The notes beneath the pieces were generated by a model. That model was not told the DNA's origin, made no database searches, and saw only the letters and a list, made by a program, of their open reading frames with translations. From NCBI RefSeq assembly GCF_009900715.1, contig NZ_JAAAJC010000005.1, positions 62,001 to 126,000 on the forward strand: a DNA stretch of 64,000 nucleotides, given 5' to 3'. Below, in pieces: positions 25,022-33,826 of the stretch. The stretch is from Halococcus salsus. GTDB taxonomy: Archaea; Halobacteriota; Halobacteria; Halobacteriales; Halococcaceae. Within the stretch, counting starts at the first letter, position 1, and every line of letters starts with the position of its first letter. The position numbers and the translations under genes are program-made.

Positions 25022-26101
25022 TCACGCGCCCACCCGGAGGTCATGACACACCGCCTCCAGACCGCCCTCGCGGTGGAGCCGGCGCTGTCGGAGCGCGCCG
25101 CTTTCGTCGTCGAGGAGTCGTGCGATCCCGTCGATCCCGAGCCGCTCGCACTCGCGCTCGACGATTTCGGCGAGCGGGACCGTCCCCGTCTCCTCGCGGT
25201 CGATGAACGTCGCCTCGTGGCCGTTCCGCGTCGCGCGCCACTTGTTCTCGACCAGGGTGTGGTAGCGGTGGTTCCGGCCGGTCTCGCCGTCCTCGTAGCG
25301 CTCCGCGAGGTCGACCACGAGTGCCTGGACGTACTCGACGAACGCGAGGGTGCGCTCGACGTCCGACTGGGCGTCGGGCATCCGGACCTCGACGGTGCCA
25401 CAGCCCGTGTGGAGCCGGACGTCGTACCAGAGGTCCTGCCGGTCGGCGATCGAGTTGGTCTCGATCAGCAGCCGTTCGAACCGCTGGAATTCCGCGAAGT
25501 CCTCGAAGACCGGCGGTATCCCCGTGTTCGGGATCGCCCCGAAGACGTTCGTTCGCGCCGACGCCAACCCCGTATCGACCCCCCGCCAGTACGGCGAGTT
25601 CGCCGAGAGCGCGAGCATCACGGGCAGGAACCAGCGGATCTCGTTTGCGACCCACGTCGCCTTGTCGGGGTCGTCCACCCCGACGTGAACGTGGAGCCCC
25701 GCCGTCGTGTTCCGGTTCTGTGGGAGCTGGATCCGATTGCGCATGTCGTAGTAGCGCGGGGCTTCGGTACATTCGAGCCGGTCCCAGTGGGCCGCGGGGT
25801 GGAGCCCCGCCGCCGCGATGCCGAACCCGTGGTCGGCGGCGTACTCGACCAGCGCCTCCCGGATCGCCACCACGCGGTCGTGAGCCGCTGCGAGATCCTC
25901 GCAGACCGGGGTTTTGGTCTCGACGATACACTTGAACATCTCGCGGTCGAGGCGGCCATCGAGCACCGGGGGCGGGTCGCCGTCCGCGATGAGTTCGTCG
26001 ACCGCGCTCGTCGGGTAGCCCTCGCCGTCGATAGCGAAGAATTCCTCTTCGACCCCAAGAGTTCCGAGATCCACGAACTCATCGGTCTGACTTTCGCTCA
26101 T
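25022..26101 (-). CDS. gshA: Glutamate--cysteine ligase (gamma-glutamylcysteine synthetase)
   Basis: The 359-residue enzyme makes gamma-glutamylcysteine, the main low-molecular-mass thiol of many haloarchaea. It matches the YbdK/GCS2-type carboxylate-amine ligase family: LGVEEEFFAIDGEGYP (about residues 15-30), AAGLHPAAHWDRL, QNRNTTAGLHVHVGV (about 129-143) and CGTVEVRMPDAQSD (about 234-247). Length is normal. It uses ATP, L-glutamate and L-cysteine. A TATA-like element (rc near 26112-26122, CACTTATCGG) precedes the ATG. The amidotransferase gene follows. Confidence 0.9.
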   Translation of the reverse strand: MSESQTDEFVDLGTLGVEEEFFAIDGEGYPTSAVDELIADGDPPPVLDGRLDREMFKCIVETKTPVCEDLAAAHDRVVAIREALVEYAADHGFGIAAAGLHPAAHWDRLECTEAPRYYDMRNRIQLPQNRNTTAGLHVHVGVDDPDKATWVANEIRWFLPVMLALSANSPYWRGVDTGLASARTNVFGAIPNTGIPPVFEDFAEFQRFERLLIETNSIADRQDLWYDVRLHTGCGTVEVRMPDAQSDVERTLAFVEYVQALVVDLAERYEDGETGRNHRYHTLVENKWRATRNGHEATFIDREETGTVPLAEIVERECERLGIDGIARLLDDESGALRQRRLHREGGLEAVCHDLRVGA

Positions 26102-26247
26102 TCGTCCCGATAAGTGTGCTGAGAGTGTAAAAGTGTGTCTTCGATCATTTCACGTGGTATGCAGTCACACGAAACACCCGTGGCTCACGTCGGAGTTCGA
26201 ACGAACAGCCGGAGGGGGCGTCAGCGGGGGGAATTCGCAGATAAGAG

Positions 26248-27648
26248 TCAGTTGGCGGCCTGGTCGATCCAGTCCTCGACCGTGGCTTCGGCCGCGCCGG
26301 TGGCCTCGGCCACGGTTTCGGGGTCGGCGGCTGCGAGGTCGGCGCGGGAGTCGATGCCGGCCTCTCGGAGGCGGTCGGCGTAGGTCCCGCCGATGCCGTC
26401 GACGCCCACGAGGTCGTCCCCGTCGTCGGCCTCGATACCGTCCTCGTCCTCGTCGGCCGTCGCGGGCGGTTGCTCCGCCTCGGCCGCGTCCGAGCCCTCG
26501 CTTTCGTCGGGGTCGTCGACCTCGATCGCGACGTCCTCGGCCGGCTGGGAGCGCTCCGCGTACCACTCACAGACCTCGGGCCAGACGTTCTCGTGGGAGC
26601 TCCCCGAGACCGAGAGCCCGATGTGGCCTGTGGGGTACTCGATCACCGAGGTGTCGTCGCTGGCGACGACCTCGTTGAATGGCTTGCTGGTGTCCGAGGG
26701 GATCAGGTGGTCGTATTCACCTGTGATCTGGAGGACCGGCATGTCGATGTTCCCGATGTCGACGTGTTTGTCGCCGAGGTAGAGCTCGTTGTTGTAGAGC
26801 TTGTTGTCCTGGTAGATGTCCGTGACGAACTGGGCGAACGTGTTGCCGGCGACGTCGATACCCTCCGAGAGCCACCGTTCCATCCGCCCGAAGTTCTCGA
26901 CGAAGTCGTCGTCCTCCAGGTTGTCGTAGAGCCGGACGTACTTCGAGACGTAGTTCGCCACCGGGTCCATCAGCGCGAAGCCCACGTCGAGCATCTCGGC
27001 GGGCGCGTTGCCGTAGGTCTCGGTGAGCCCGTCGGGCGAGAAGTACTCGTCGTCGCCCCAGAGTTCGAGCACGCCGCCCGTGTCGTCGAAGCAGAGCCCG
27101 GCCGCCATCAGCCCGAGGTTCCGGACCTTCTCGGGGTGGAGCGCGGCGTACATCACCGACATCGTGCCGCCCATGCAGTACCCCAGGATGTTGATCGAAT
27201 CCTGACCCGAGCGCTCGCGCACCTCGTCGACGCAGTTCTCGATGTACCGGTCGACGTAGTCCTCGAGCGTGAGGTGCTGGTCGAGCCGCGAGGGCTCGTT
27301 CCAGTCGATCATGTAGACGTCGAAGCCCGCCTCCAGCAGTCGGCGGATCACCGACCGATCGGGTTGAAGGTCGAGGATGAACGGTTTGTTGATCAGCGCG
27401 TAGATGACGAGGATGGGGACGTCGTGCTGTTCGTCGGTCAGCGGCTCGTAGTGGAGGAGTTCGAGCTTGTTCTCCGAATAGACCACGTCGCTCGGGGTCT
27501 GACCGACGTCCACCGACGCCATCTCGGCGAGCTGTTCGGGCCCCATCTCGACCTTTTCGACGGTGTCGGCGGCGGCCTCGAAGCTCCGTCGCTGGGCGTC
27601 GAGCGCGGCGGTGAACGGGTTGAACGCGCGCCCGGACCGTTCGGCCAT
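26248..27648 (-). CDS. phaC: Class III PHA synthase subunit PhaC with HhH tail
   Basis: The catalytic subunit polymerises (R)-3-hydroxyacyl-CoA into polyhydroxyalkanoate on granules. The 466-residue protein has the PHA-synthase lipase box GYCMGG at 156-161 (nucleophile Cys158), Asp313 in GEYDHLIP and His342 in PTGHIGLS. Residues 1-370 are the usual class III length. An acidic linker (372-412) and a tail [19 protein letters not shown] (414-432) to the end form a helix-hairpin-helix-like domain, similar in pattern to the RadA N-terminus. It follows phaE by four bases. The tail is odd for the family and is discussed in the findings. Confidence 0.95.
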   Translation of the reverse strand: MAERSGRAFNPFTAALDAQRRSFEAAADTVEKVEMGPEQLAEMASVDVGQTPSDVVYSENKLELLHYEPLTDEQHDVPILVIYALINKPFILDLQPDRSVIRRLLEAGFDVYMIDWNEPSRLDQHLTLEDYVDRYIENCVDEVRERSGQDSINILGYCMGGTMSVMYAALHPEKVRNLGLMAAGLCFDDTGGVLELWGDDEYFSPDGLTETYGNAPAEMLDVGFALMDPVANYVSKYVRLYDNLEDDDFVENFGRMERWLSEGIDVAGNTFAQFVTDIYQDNKLYNNELYLGDKHVDIGNIDMPVLQITGEYDHLIPSDTSKPFNEVVASDDTSVIEYPTGHIGLSVSGSSHENVWPEVCEWYAERSQPAEDVAIEVDDPDESEGSDAAEAEQPPATADEDEDGIEADDGDDLVGVDGIGGTYADRLREAGIDSRADLAAADPETVAEATGAAEATVEDWIDQAAN

Positions 27649-27652
27649 CGGG

Positions 27653-28204
27653 TCAGTCCTCCAGCAGCCGGTCGAGTTTCTTCGAGATCTCGTGCTGGCT
27701 GCGTTCGAGTTCGAGGAGACGTTCGGCCACCTCGTCGACGTCGTCGCGGGTGGCGAAACCGAGGCTCTCGAGGGTGTCCTGGCTCATGTCGTCGACCTCC
27801 TGCTGGAGCTCCATCAGGTCGCCGACCATCTCGCCCGTGCCCGCGGCGAAGGCGGTGGTACCCATGACTTCGGAGTAGGCCTCGTTCGCGCTCTGGAGCC
27901 AGATGTCGCGGAACTCGCTCGGGTCGACGTCCTCGCCGCGCGCGGCGTCGGTGATCCGCGACTGCATCTGTTCGGCGGCCTCCATCCAGACCTCGTAGGC
28001 CCGGCCGTAGCCCTCCACGCCGTCCTCGATGGTCGCCTCGTCCGGGACGGAGCCCTCGAACGCGCCCATCCAGGACTCCATGAACGCGGCCTGGGCCTCC
28101 ATGTTCTGTTCGAACGACTCGGCGACCGCCTCGTTCATCTCGTTCATCATCGTCGCCCAGTTCCGCTGGATCTCCTCGGGGTCGGTTCCGCTCATACGGC
28201 TCAT
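27653..28204 (-). CDS. phaE: Class III PHA synthase subunit PhaE
   Basis: The 183-residue subunit partners PhaC. It is helical, with long charged segments: [37 protein letters not shown] (about residues 10-46) and a C-terminal coiled coil [30 protein letters not shown] (about 154-183). Its size is typical of haloarchaeal PhaE, much shorter than the bacterial subunit. ATG 28204 or the in-frame ATG at 28195 can start it. It is 33 bases downstream of phaP and directly ahead of phaC. Confidence 0.92.
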   Translation of the reverse strand: MSRMSGTDPEEIQRNWATMMNEMNEAVAESFEQNMEAQAAFMESWMGAFEGSVPDEATIEDGVEGYGRAYEVWMEAAEQMQSRITDAARGEDVDPSEFRDIWLQSANEAYSEVMGTTAFAAGTGEMVGDLMELQQEVDDMSQDTLESLGFATRDDVDEVAERLLELERSQHEISKKLDRLLED

Positions 28205-28237
28205 TGGTGTGTAGGGGTGAAAAACTGTGGTGGTCGT

Positions 28238-28903
28238 TCAGGCGGAAACCTGGTCCTCGAACGTCTCGGCCTGGCTTTCGAGCTGGTCTTGGAACTCCTC
28301 GACCTGTGATTCGAGCTGGTCTTGGAACTCCTCGGCCTGTTCGAGCTGGCGTTCGGACTGACTCTCGAGGCGCTCTTGGAACTCCTCGATACGGTCCATC
28401 TGATCTTCGAGCTGGTCCTGGAACTGCTCGACGTACGCCTCGTTACGGCTCTCGGTTTCCTCGATGACCTCGACGGTCTGCTCCTGGAGCGCCTCGTGTG
28501 AATCGGCGAGCTGGTCGAAGCCCTCGTCGAGGGCGTCGAGGTACTCGGCGGAGAACTCGTCGTAGTCGTCGAGCCCCTGTTCGAAGCTGTGCAGGAACTG
28601 GTCGAACGTCTCGGCGTGGACCTCCGTGAGCTGGGCGAAGCCCTCGTCGGTCGTCTCGCGAAGCGTCTCGACGGTCTCGTCGGGCATCGCCGGCTCGACC
28701 GCGTCGAGGTACTGTGCGGTCGCGGTGTGGGTGGCCTCGACGCTCTGCTGCTGGAGGCTCTTGCCCGTCTTCATCCCCGAGAGCGCCATCCGGCCGGCGC
28801 TCTTCTGGAGGCTGACGCCCTGTTTCATCGCCTGCTGGCTGCCTTCCAAAGCTGTGCGCTGCATCTCGAACATCGTGCTGACTGGTGTGGTGTACTGACT
28901 CAT
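28238..28903 (-). CDS. phaP: Phasin PhaP, PHA granule coat protein
   Basis: The 221-residue, helix-rich acidic protein starts MSQYTTPVSTMFEMQRTALEGS and ends in near-exact heptad-type repeats of EFQDQLESQ (about residues 178-218), a long coiled coil. Phasins coat PHA granules and control their size and number; the position in the pha operon supports this. Its ATG overlaps the phaR stop in an ATGA, so translation is probably coupled. The repeated EFQDQLESQ units may reflect local expansion. Confidence 0.9.
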   Translation of the reverse strand: MSQYTTPVSTMFEMQRTALEGSQQAMKQGVSLQKSAGRMALSGMKTGKSLQQQSVEATHTATAQYLDAVEPAMPDETVETLRETTDEGFAQLTEVHAETFDQFLHSFEQGLDDYDEFSAEYLDALDEGFDQLADSHEALQEQTVEVIEETESRNEAYVEQFQDQLEDQMDRIEEFQERLESQSERQLEQAEEFQDQLESQVEEFQDQLESQAETFEDQVSA

Positions 28904-29205
28904 GATTCGTCCCTGTTGCGTTTGACCGGTATCACGACGGTCTGAACGATGTCCCCTTCCTCGATGTCCAGCGCCTCGCGCTCGGCGTCCGGGATCGATA
29001 TCCGGCCGCCACTCTGGACACGCGTCTTGAACGTCGCCGTCCCCATCGTCGACGCCGCCATCTCGGGCAGGCTGCTCGGCCCCGCACCGTTGTTGAACAG
29101 CTGTTGGGCGAACTCCGTCTGTCGCTCGACGGCCTGCTCGCTCGCCTCCTGGAACTGCCGCGCCCAAACCGCCGGCGGCCACATCGTCTCGTCTTCGTCG
29201 GTCAT
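28900..29205 (-). CDS. phaR: PHA regulator PhaR (AbrB-type DNA-binding protein)
   Basis: The 101-residue protein has an N-terminal helical part (TDEDETMWPPAVWARQFQEAS, followed by AVERQTEFAQQLF) and a C-terminal AbrB/SpoVT swapped-hairpin domain: RVQSGGRISIPDAEREALDIEEGDIVQTVV (about residues 63-92). In Haloferax mediterranei the equivalent PhaR binds PHA granules and its own promoter and autoregulates the phaRP genes. Here it is first in the phaR-phaP-phaE-phaC operon. The ATG at 29205 is used; the upstream frame to 29268 includes the promoter. Confidence 0.87.
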   Translation of the reverse strand: MTDEDETMWPPAVWARQFQEASEQAVERQTEFAQQLFNNGAGPSSLPEMAASTMGTATFKTRVQSGGRISIPDAEREALDIEEGDIVQTVVIPVKRNRDES

Positions 29206-29232
29206 CGCTCGCTTCCACGTAGCCCCCACGGA

Positions 29233-29246
29233 CGGATAAGGATTGC
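29233..29246 (-). promoter_or_regulatory. TATA element of the pha operon
   Basis: On the minus strand CAATCCTTATCCGT lies 28-41 bases before the phaR ATG. It is the likely operon promoter. Confidence 0.5.
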
Positions 29247-29249
29247 TCT

Positions 29250-29280
29250 CAAAACCACTCGTTACCATAGGATGGTTTTG
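29250..29280. promoter_or_regulatory. Candidate operator between phaR and the hydratase gene
   Basis: CAAAACCA (29250-29257) and TGGTTTTG (29273-29280) are exact reverse complements 15 bases apart, directly upstream of the pha operon TATA element. AbrB-type regulators such as PhaR bind this kind of AT-rich palindromic site, so autoregulation through it is plausible but unproven. Confidence 0.35.
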
Positions 29281-29384
29281 TATGGGGCCATCGGGGATGG
29301 CGGGTCACTACCCGACAGCGAGAAACGCCGATACGTTCGGGGCATGGAGGCTCTCCCGATGGAAAACGGTCGAAGATGGTGGTC

Positions 29385-29398
29385 GAAACGGTTTATGG
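29385..29398 (+). promoter_or_regulatory. TATA element for the MaoC hydratase gene
   Basis: CGAAACGGTTTATGG is a good BRE/TATA match (29384-29398) and lies 30-44 bases before the ATG at 29428. Confidence 0.5.
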
Positions 29399-29427
29399 TG
29401 CTGGAGCCAGTACGTGAGGGGTAGTCC

Positions 29428-30015
29428 ATGAGCTCCGAATCACAGCCCTCCGCGCTGGCCGAAGCGTGGGTCCGCAACTCCACGTACTTCCTCGACAGCG
29501 TTCTTGCGGCCAACCGCGCCACCCTCTCGGCGTTCGGCGTCCCGACCAGCACCGAGAACGGCGTCGTCGGTGGCGAGGAACGTCCCGAGTGGGACGTCGA
29601 ACTCACCGAGAACCGTCGCGACGCGCTCACGGTCGGCGACCGGGTCCGGGTCTCGAAGCGCCTCACCGACGACGACGTCCACGCCTTCGCGGCGGCCAGC
29701 GGCGACACCAACCCGCTCCACCTCGACGACGAGTACGCCGAGAGCACGCGGTTCGGCGGGCGGATCGCCCACGGCACGCTCGTCTCGGGGCTCATCAGCG
29801 CCGCGCTCGCGCGCCTTCCCGGACTCGTCATCTACCTCTCACAGGACCTCGAATTCCAGCGCCCGGTGGGAGTGGGCGACCGCGTCACCGCCGACTGCGA
29901 GATCGTCGAGGCGCTCGGCGAGGACCGCTACCGGCTCCGCACCACGGTGACCACCGAAGAGGGCGAGGTCGCCATCGACGGCGAGGCGGTCGTCCTCCTC
30001 GACGAAGAGGCCTAG
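29428..30015 (+). CDS. MaoC-family (R)-enoyl-CoA hydratase, PhaJ-like
   Basis: The 195-residue hot-dog protein has the hydratase signature TDDDVHAFAAASGDTNPLHLDDEYAESTRFGGRIAHGTLVSGL (about residues 79-120), with the catalytic Asp and His in D-x4-H. The C-terminal half reads FQRPVGVGDRVTADCEIVEAL. It is divergent from the pha operon (222-base gap). By position it should convert enoyl-CoA to (R)-3-hydroxyacyl-CoA for PhaC. An N-terminal helical stretch, NSTYFLDSVLAANRATLSAFG (about 12-32), resembles granule- or phasin-like sequence and is an extra. Its stop overlaps the hydrolase stop by 3 bases. Confidence 0.87.
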   Translation: MSSESQPSALAEAWVRNSTYFLDSVLAANRATLSAFGVPTSTENGVVGGEERPEWDVELTENRRDALTVGDRVRVSKRLTDDDVHAFAAASGDTNPLHLDDEYAESTRFGGRIAHGTLVSGLISAALARLPGLVIYLSQDLEFQRPVGVGDRVTADCEIVEALGEDRYRLRTTVTTEEGEVAIDGEAVVLLDEEA

Positions 30016-30878
30016 AGGAACCGGCCGACGACGCGTTCGAACTTCTCGGGATACTCCCGCGGCGGCCAGTGGCCACACTCCTCGAAGGCGATGAACCGCG
30101 CGTCGGGGATCCTCTGGGTCGCGCGTTCGGACCAGTGGACGGGGAAGATCGGGTCCTCACGGCCGTGGACCAGCAGTGTCGGCTGCTCGACCTCCCCCAG
30201 CCGGTCGAGATAACACGTCTTGAGCCCGGTCGCGCGGAACTCGTCGCGCTGCCACTCGCCGAGCGCGCGCGCGGCCATCGGCCCGACGGCACGCTGGACG
30301 TCGGCGACGAACCCGGCGGAGGGGCTCACGGCGATACCGCCGAGGCCCGTCGCGACGGCCACCGGGTTCGAGAGGCTCGTGCCGAGCAGGCCGTCGAACC
30401 CCGGCACGTTGAGCAGCATCGACCCGCCCGGTCGCCACGGCGCGTCACGACCGAGTCCGTAGCTATCCACGAGAACCAGGCGTTCGATCCGCTCAGGGTC
30501 TTCGAGCGCCGCGCCGAGCGCGACCCCGCCGCCCATCGAGATCCCGACCAGGCTCGCCCGCTCGATATCGAGAGCCGTCAGGAACCTATCGAGGGTTTCG
30601 AGGTAGTTCTGGTGGGTGTACGACGGAAGGGTGTCGCTCTCGCCGTGACCGGGGAAGTCGAGGGCGAACACGCGGCGGTCGGCGGCGAACGCCGGGAGTG
30701 CGTGTTTCCAGGAGACGTCAGCCGCGTCGAGGCCGATGCCGTGGAGCAAAACCACCGGCGGTTTCTCGCTCTCCTCGCCCGCGACGAAGTAGCGGATCCC
30801 GACCCGTTCGTCGTCGACTTCGACCGTCACCGTCTCCGACACAACGTCGGGGTTCGCGTCCAGGGCTTCGGTTGTCAT
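30012..30878 (-). CDS. Alpha/beta hydrolase
   Basis: The 288-residue protein has the fold: PPVVLLHGIGLDAADVSW (oxyanion loop, about residues 40-57), the nucleophile elbow VGISMGGG (Ser near 113), VHGREDPIFP (Asp near 237) and CGHWPPREYP (His near 268). It could be an esterase or a thioesterase acting on a small substrate; it is not a clear depolymerase. The ATG at 30878 is preferred over the longer upstream frame. It is convergent with the phaJ-like gene, sharing the stop region. Confidence 0.85.
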   Translation of the reverse strand: MTTEALDANPDVVSETVTVEVDDERVGIRYFVAGEESEKPPVVLLHGIGLDAADVSWKHALPAFAADRRVFALDFPGHGESDTLPSYTHQNYLETLDRFLTALDIERASLVGISMGGGVALGAALEDPERIERLVLVDSYGLGRDAPWRPGGSMLLNVPGFDGLLGTSLSNPVAVATGLGGIAVSPSAGFVADVQRAVGPMAARALGEWQRDEFRATGLKTCYLDRLGEVEQPTLLVHGREDPIFPVHWSERATQRIPDARFIAFEECGHWPPREYPEKFERVVGRFL

Positions 30879-30919
30879 ACCACACGCAGGCTGGGGGCGG
30901 GTATGAGGGTTCGGGAGCC

Positions 30920-31429
30920 CTACTTCTCGACGTCGAGCAACGCCACGCGTTCGAGCACCAGGGCTTCGAGGTCCGCGTCGGTGGCGTCGAGTTCGGGGTC
31001 CGCGACGTCGAAGTACGCCCGAACCCGTTCGGAGTCGAACTCGCCGAGCGTCCCGTGCTGGTCGAGCCGCTCCGCGACCGCGCTCGCGGCCGCACGTTCG
31101 GCCTGAACCGAGTCGTCGGCCCCGTCGGCAGCGACGAGCACCACGACCGGTCCGCGACCTTCGCGTACCCCAAGTTCGAGCGCCCGGTCGATCTGCCGGC
31201 GGCCCGCGGCGTAGAGCATGACCTCGACGCCGCGGTCGCGGGCGACCGCCTCGCCGCGCTCGCGCGCCCGGTCGGCGAGGTCGAGCGCTCGTGAGAGATG
31301 CGCGCGCGAGACGACGTAGTTCGCGTCGAAGGCCTGGACCGTACAGCCGTGCGCCTCGCCGACCTCGTCGAGCCACGCCACGAACTCGCCGACGTTCTCG
31401 ACCGTAGCTTCGCCTTCGACGAGTTTCAT
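30920..31429 (-). CDS. cgi121: KEOPS complex subunit Cgi121
   Basis: The 169-residue protein matches the Cgi121/TPRKB subunit of KEOPS, which helps make the t6A37 modification on ANN-decoding tRNAs. It has the family's CTVQAFDANYVVSRAHLSRALDLADRA (about residues 29-55) and MLYAAGRRQIDRALELGV (about 72-89) stretches. The gene is 19 bases behind hel308 on the same strand, a pairing often seen in haloarchaea. Start is the ATG at 31429. Confidence 0.87.
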   Translation of the reverse strand: MKLVEGEATVENVGEFVAWLDEVGEAHGCTVQAFDANYVVSRAHLSRALDLADRARERGEAVARDRGVEVMLYAAGRRQIDRALELGVREGRGPVVVLVAADGADDSVQAERAAASAVAERLDQHGTLGEFDSERVRAYFDVADPELDATDADLEALVLERVALLDVEK

Positions 31430-31448
31430 CGGGGTCCCTCGATCGCCA

Positions 31449-33674
31449 TCAGAACTCCCCGAGGTTCGACTGGTCGTTCTCCCCCTCTCCGACGACCGCC
31501 ACCGAGCCGTCGGCCTCGACGTCGTCCATCGAGGGATCGGTTCGGCCCACGTTGTCGAGAACGTTCTCGGCGGTCTTGCGGCGGCCACGGAGCGCGCCCA
31601 GCACGACGGCCTTGTCGGCGTTCCGGAGGTCGGTCCGGGTCTCGATACCGGCCTCGTAGAGCCGGCGGGCCCGTTTGCGACCCACGCCGCGCACGCCCGC
31701 GAGGTCGATGAGTTCGGTGCGGATCCCGTTGGCGACCCTGGTCCGGGCCTCCCGTACGGCCGGAGCCCACTCCAAACCGAGCTCGCCCGCGAGTCGTTCG
31801 GCGGCCGACAGCAGCCACTCCGCGGTGTCGACCTTCCCTCGGAGGTCGCCCGGCCCCACGGAGTATCGGTCGGTGATCTCGCTCTCGTCGAGTTCGCTCG
31901 CCCAGTCTTCGAGCAGGCGGGCGGTCTTGAGCGCCGAGAGCCAGTCCTCCCAGCGGGCCTCGAACTCGCTGGGTTTCATCCCCAGGAGTTCGGTCTCGCG
32001 CTCGTTGGCGAGCATGGTGTACTCCTCGCGGTCGCCCGACCGGAGGTAGAGTTCGTACATGTCGGGCGTGCGGCTCACGAGGTGGAAGAGGCCGAGCGCA
32101 CTTGGCCGACTCTCGGCCGCCTGAAGCCCGTCGACGATCTCGGCGGCGCTCATCGGGTCGAGGTAGAGCCGCGAGACGGTGTGGCCCAGGGAGGTCGCGG
32201 TGAGGTCGTCGCCGTCGCGGTCGAGGAAGTCGTTGACTTCGAGGTAGTCGAGCATGTCGTCCGTGACGCGTTCGAGCCGCCCGCCCTCCGTCGTCTGCGT
32301 GGCGTAGAGCGTCTGGTCGAGGAACTCGAGCAGCCCCTCGCGTGAGCTCGCGAACCCCGAGGCCACGGTCGCGAGCAGATGCGTCCGCAGGGCGGGTTCG
32401 GCCGCGAGCTTCGAGCGCACGGCCTCGGGTTCGGTCCAGATGTATCGGTCGAAGAGTTCGTCGAGTTCGTCGTGGCTCTTCGCGAGCAGGAGCGCCTCGC
32501 CGTAGGGGTCCAATCCCGGTCGCCCCGCCCGGCCACACATCTGGTGGACTTCAAGTACGGAGAGCGGGGCCATCCCGCCGGCCTCACCCGAGTACCGCCG
32601 CCAGTCGCGCACCACGACCCGACGGCTCGGGGTGTTGACGCCCGCCGCGAGCGTCGGCGTGGCCGAGACCACCTTCAGGAGTCGGTCTCGGAACGCGCCC
32701 TCGACGAGTTCGCGGTGTTCGCTCGCGAGGCCGGCGTGGTGGAACGCGCCGCCGCGCTCGACCGCGCTCGCGAGGTCCTCACTGGTCTCGGTGTCGCTCA
32801 CGTCCCGGATCTCGGCCGCGACGCTCGCCAACTGGGTTCGCTCCTCGTTCGTGAGTTCGTTCTCGACCGTGCCGGCGAGCCGACGCGCCGCGGCCTCGGC
32901 GTTGCGCCGGGAGTTCACGAACACCAGCGTCGATCCGCCGTCATCCAAGGTATCGCGGACGATGGCCTCGGTGGCCTTCTCGCCGTCCCTGACCTGGAGT
33001 TCGCGCTGGTTGCCGTCCTCCAAGTGTACTGCCTGGCCGTAGTGGACGCCCTTCTTCAGGTCGATCGGTCGCCACGTCGAGTCGACGAGTTCGGCGTCGA
33101 GCCACTCGGCGAGGATCTCGGGGTTGCCGATGGTGGCCGAGAGCGCCACGACCTGCAGCCCCGGATTTCGCTGGCGGAGTTTCGCGAGGGTGACTTCGAG
33201 CGTCGGCCCCCGGTTCCCGTCGTCCACGAGGTGGACCTCGTCGGCCACCACACAGGACAGGTCGTCGAGCCACGGCGCGCCGTTTCGGACGAGCGAATCC
33301 ACCTTCTCGCTGGTCGCGACGATGATGTCACAGGTCGCGAGCCACTCGCCGTCCGAATCGTAGTTGCCAGTCGAAACGCCGACCGTGAGGCCGTACTGCT
33401 CGAAGGCCTCGAACTCGGTGCGTTTCTCGCCCGCGAGCGCGCGGAGCGGCACGATGTAGAGGGCGGTCCCGCCGCGCGCGACGCTCGCCGTCATCGCGAG
33501 CTCGGCGATCAGTGTCTTCCCGGAGGCCGTCGGCACGCTCGCCACGAGGCTCTCGCCCGCCGTGGCCCCCGCCTCGACCGCCTCGGCCTGGGGCGGGTAG
33601 AGTTCCTCGACGCCCTCGTCACGCAGGTGGTCGGGCAGCCACTCGGGCACTCCCGACAGTTCGGTGACGTTCAT
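31449..33674 (-). CDS. hel308: ATP-dependent DNA helicase Hel308
   Basis: The 741-residue Ski2-like helicase has motif I PTASGKT (48-54), DEVH box at 145-148, motif [12 protein letters not shown] near 178-187, motif [11 protein letters not shown] (near 388) and a C-terminal helix-hairpin-helix [20 protein letters not shown] (about 658-677), as expected for archaeal Hel308/Hjm, which unwinds forked DNA at stalled replication forks. Length fits and no motif is missing. It is upstream of cgi121. A TATA element lies 25-38 bases before the ATG. Confidence 0.95.
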   Translation of the reverse strand: MNVTELSGVPEWLPDHLRDEGVEELYPPQAEAVEAGATAGESLVASVPTASGKTLIAELAMTASVARGGTALYIVPLRALAGEKRTEFEAFEQYGLTVGVSTGNYDSDGEWLATCDIIVATSEKVDSLVRNGAPWLDDLSCVVADEVHLVDDGNRGPTLEVTLAKLRQRNPGLQVVALSATIGNPEILAEWLDAELVDSTWRPIDLKKGVHYGQAVHLEDGNQRELQVRDGEKATEAIVRDTLDDGGSTLVFVNSRRNAEAAARRLAGTVENELTNEERTQLASVAAEIRDVSDTETSEDLASAVERGGAFHHAGLASEHRELVEGAFRDRLLKVVSATPTLAAGVNTPSRRVVVRDWRRYSGEAGGMAPLSVLEVHQMCGRAGRPGLDPYGEALLLAKSHDELDELFDRYIWTEPEAVRSKLAAEPALRTHLLATVASGFASSREGLLEFLDQTLYATQTTEGGRLERVTDDMLDYLEVNDFLDRDGDDLTATSLGHTVSRLYLDPMSAAEIVDGLQAAESRPSALGLFHLVSRTPDMYELYLRSGDREEYTMLANERETELLGMKPSEFEARWEDWLSALKTARLLEDWASELDESEITDRYSVGPGDLRGKVDTAEWLLSAAERLAGELGLEWAPAVREARTRVANGIRTELIDLAGVRGVGRKRARRLYEAGIETRTDLRNADKAVVLGALRGRRKTAENVLDNVGRTDPSMDDVEADGSVAVVGEGENDQSNLGEF

Positions 33675-33698
33675 TACGGGTTTTGTGGCGGTTTAACG

Positions 33699-33712
33699 GT
33701 TTAAGCTATCGT
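33699..33712 (-). promoter_or_regulatory. TATA element for hel308
   Basis: On the minus strand ATAGCTTAAACCG sits about 25-38 bases before the ATG at 33674. Confidence 0.5.
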
Positions 33713-33826
33713 CCGAGCGCGGCGAAAGTGAAAGAGTTCGGAGCACGAGGATGGGACTGAGCTTGAGAGGGAATTCAAAAGGCGAGTGGAGGACGAGCGA
33801 CAGCGAACCCGCAACGCGACCGCGCG

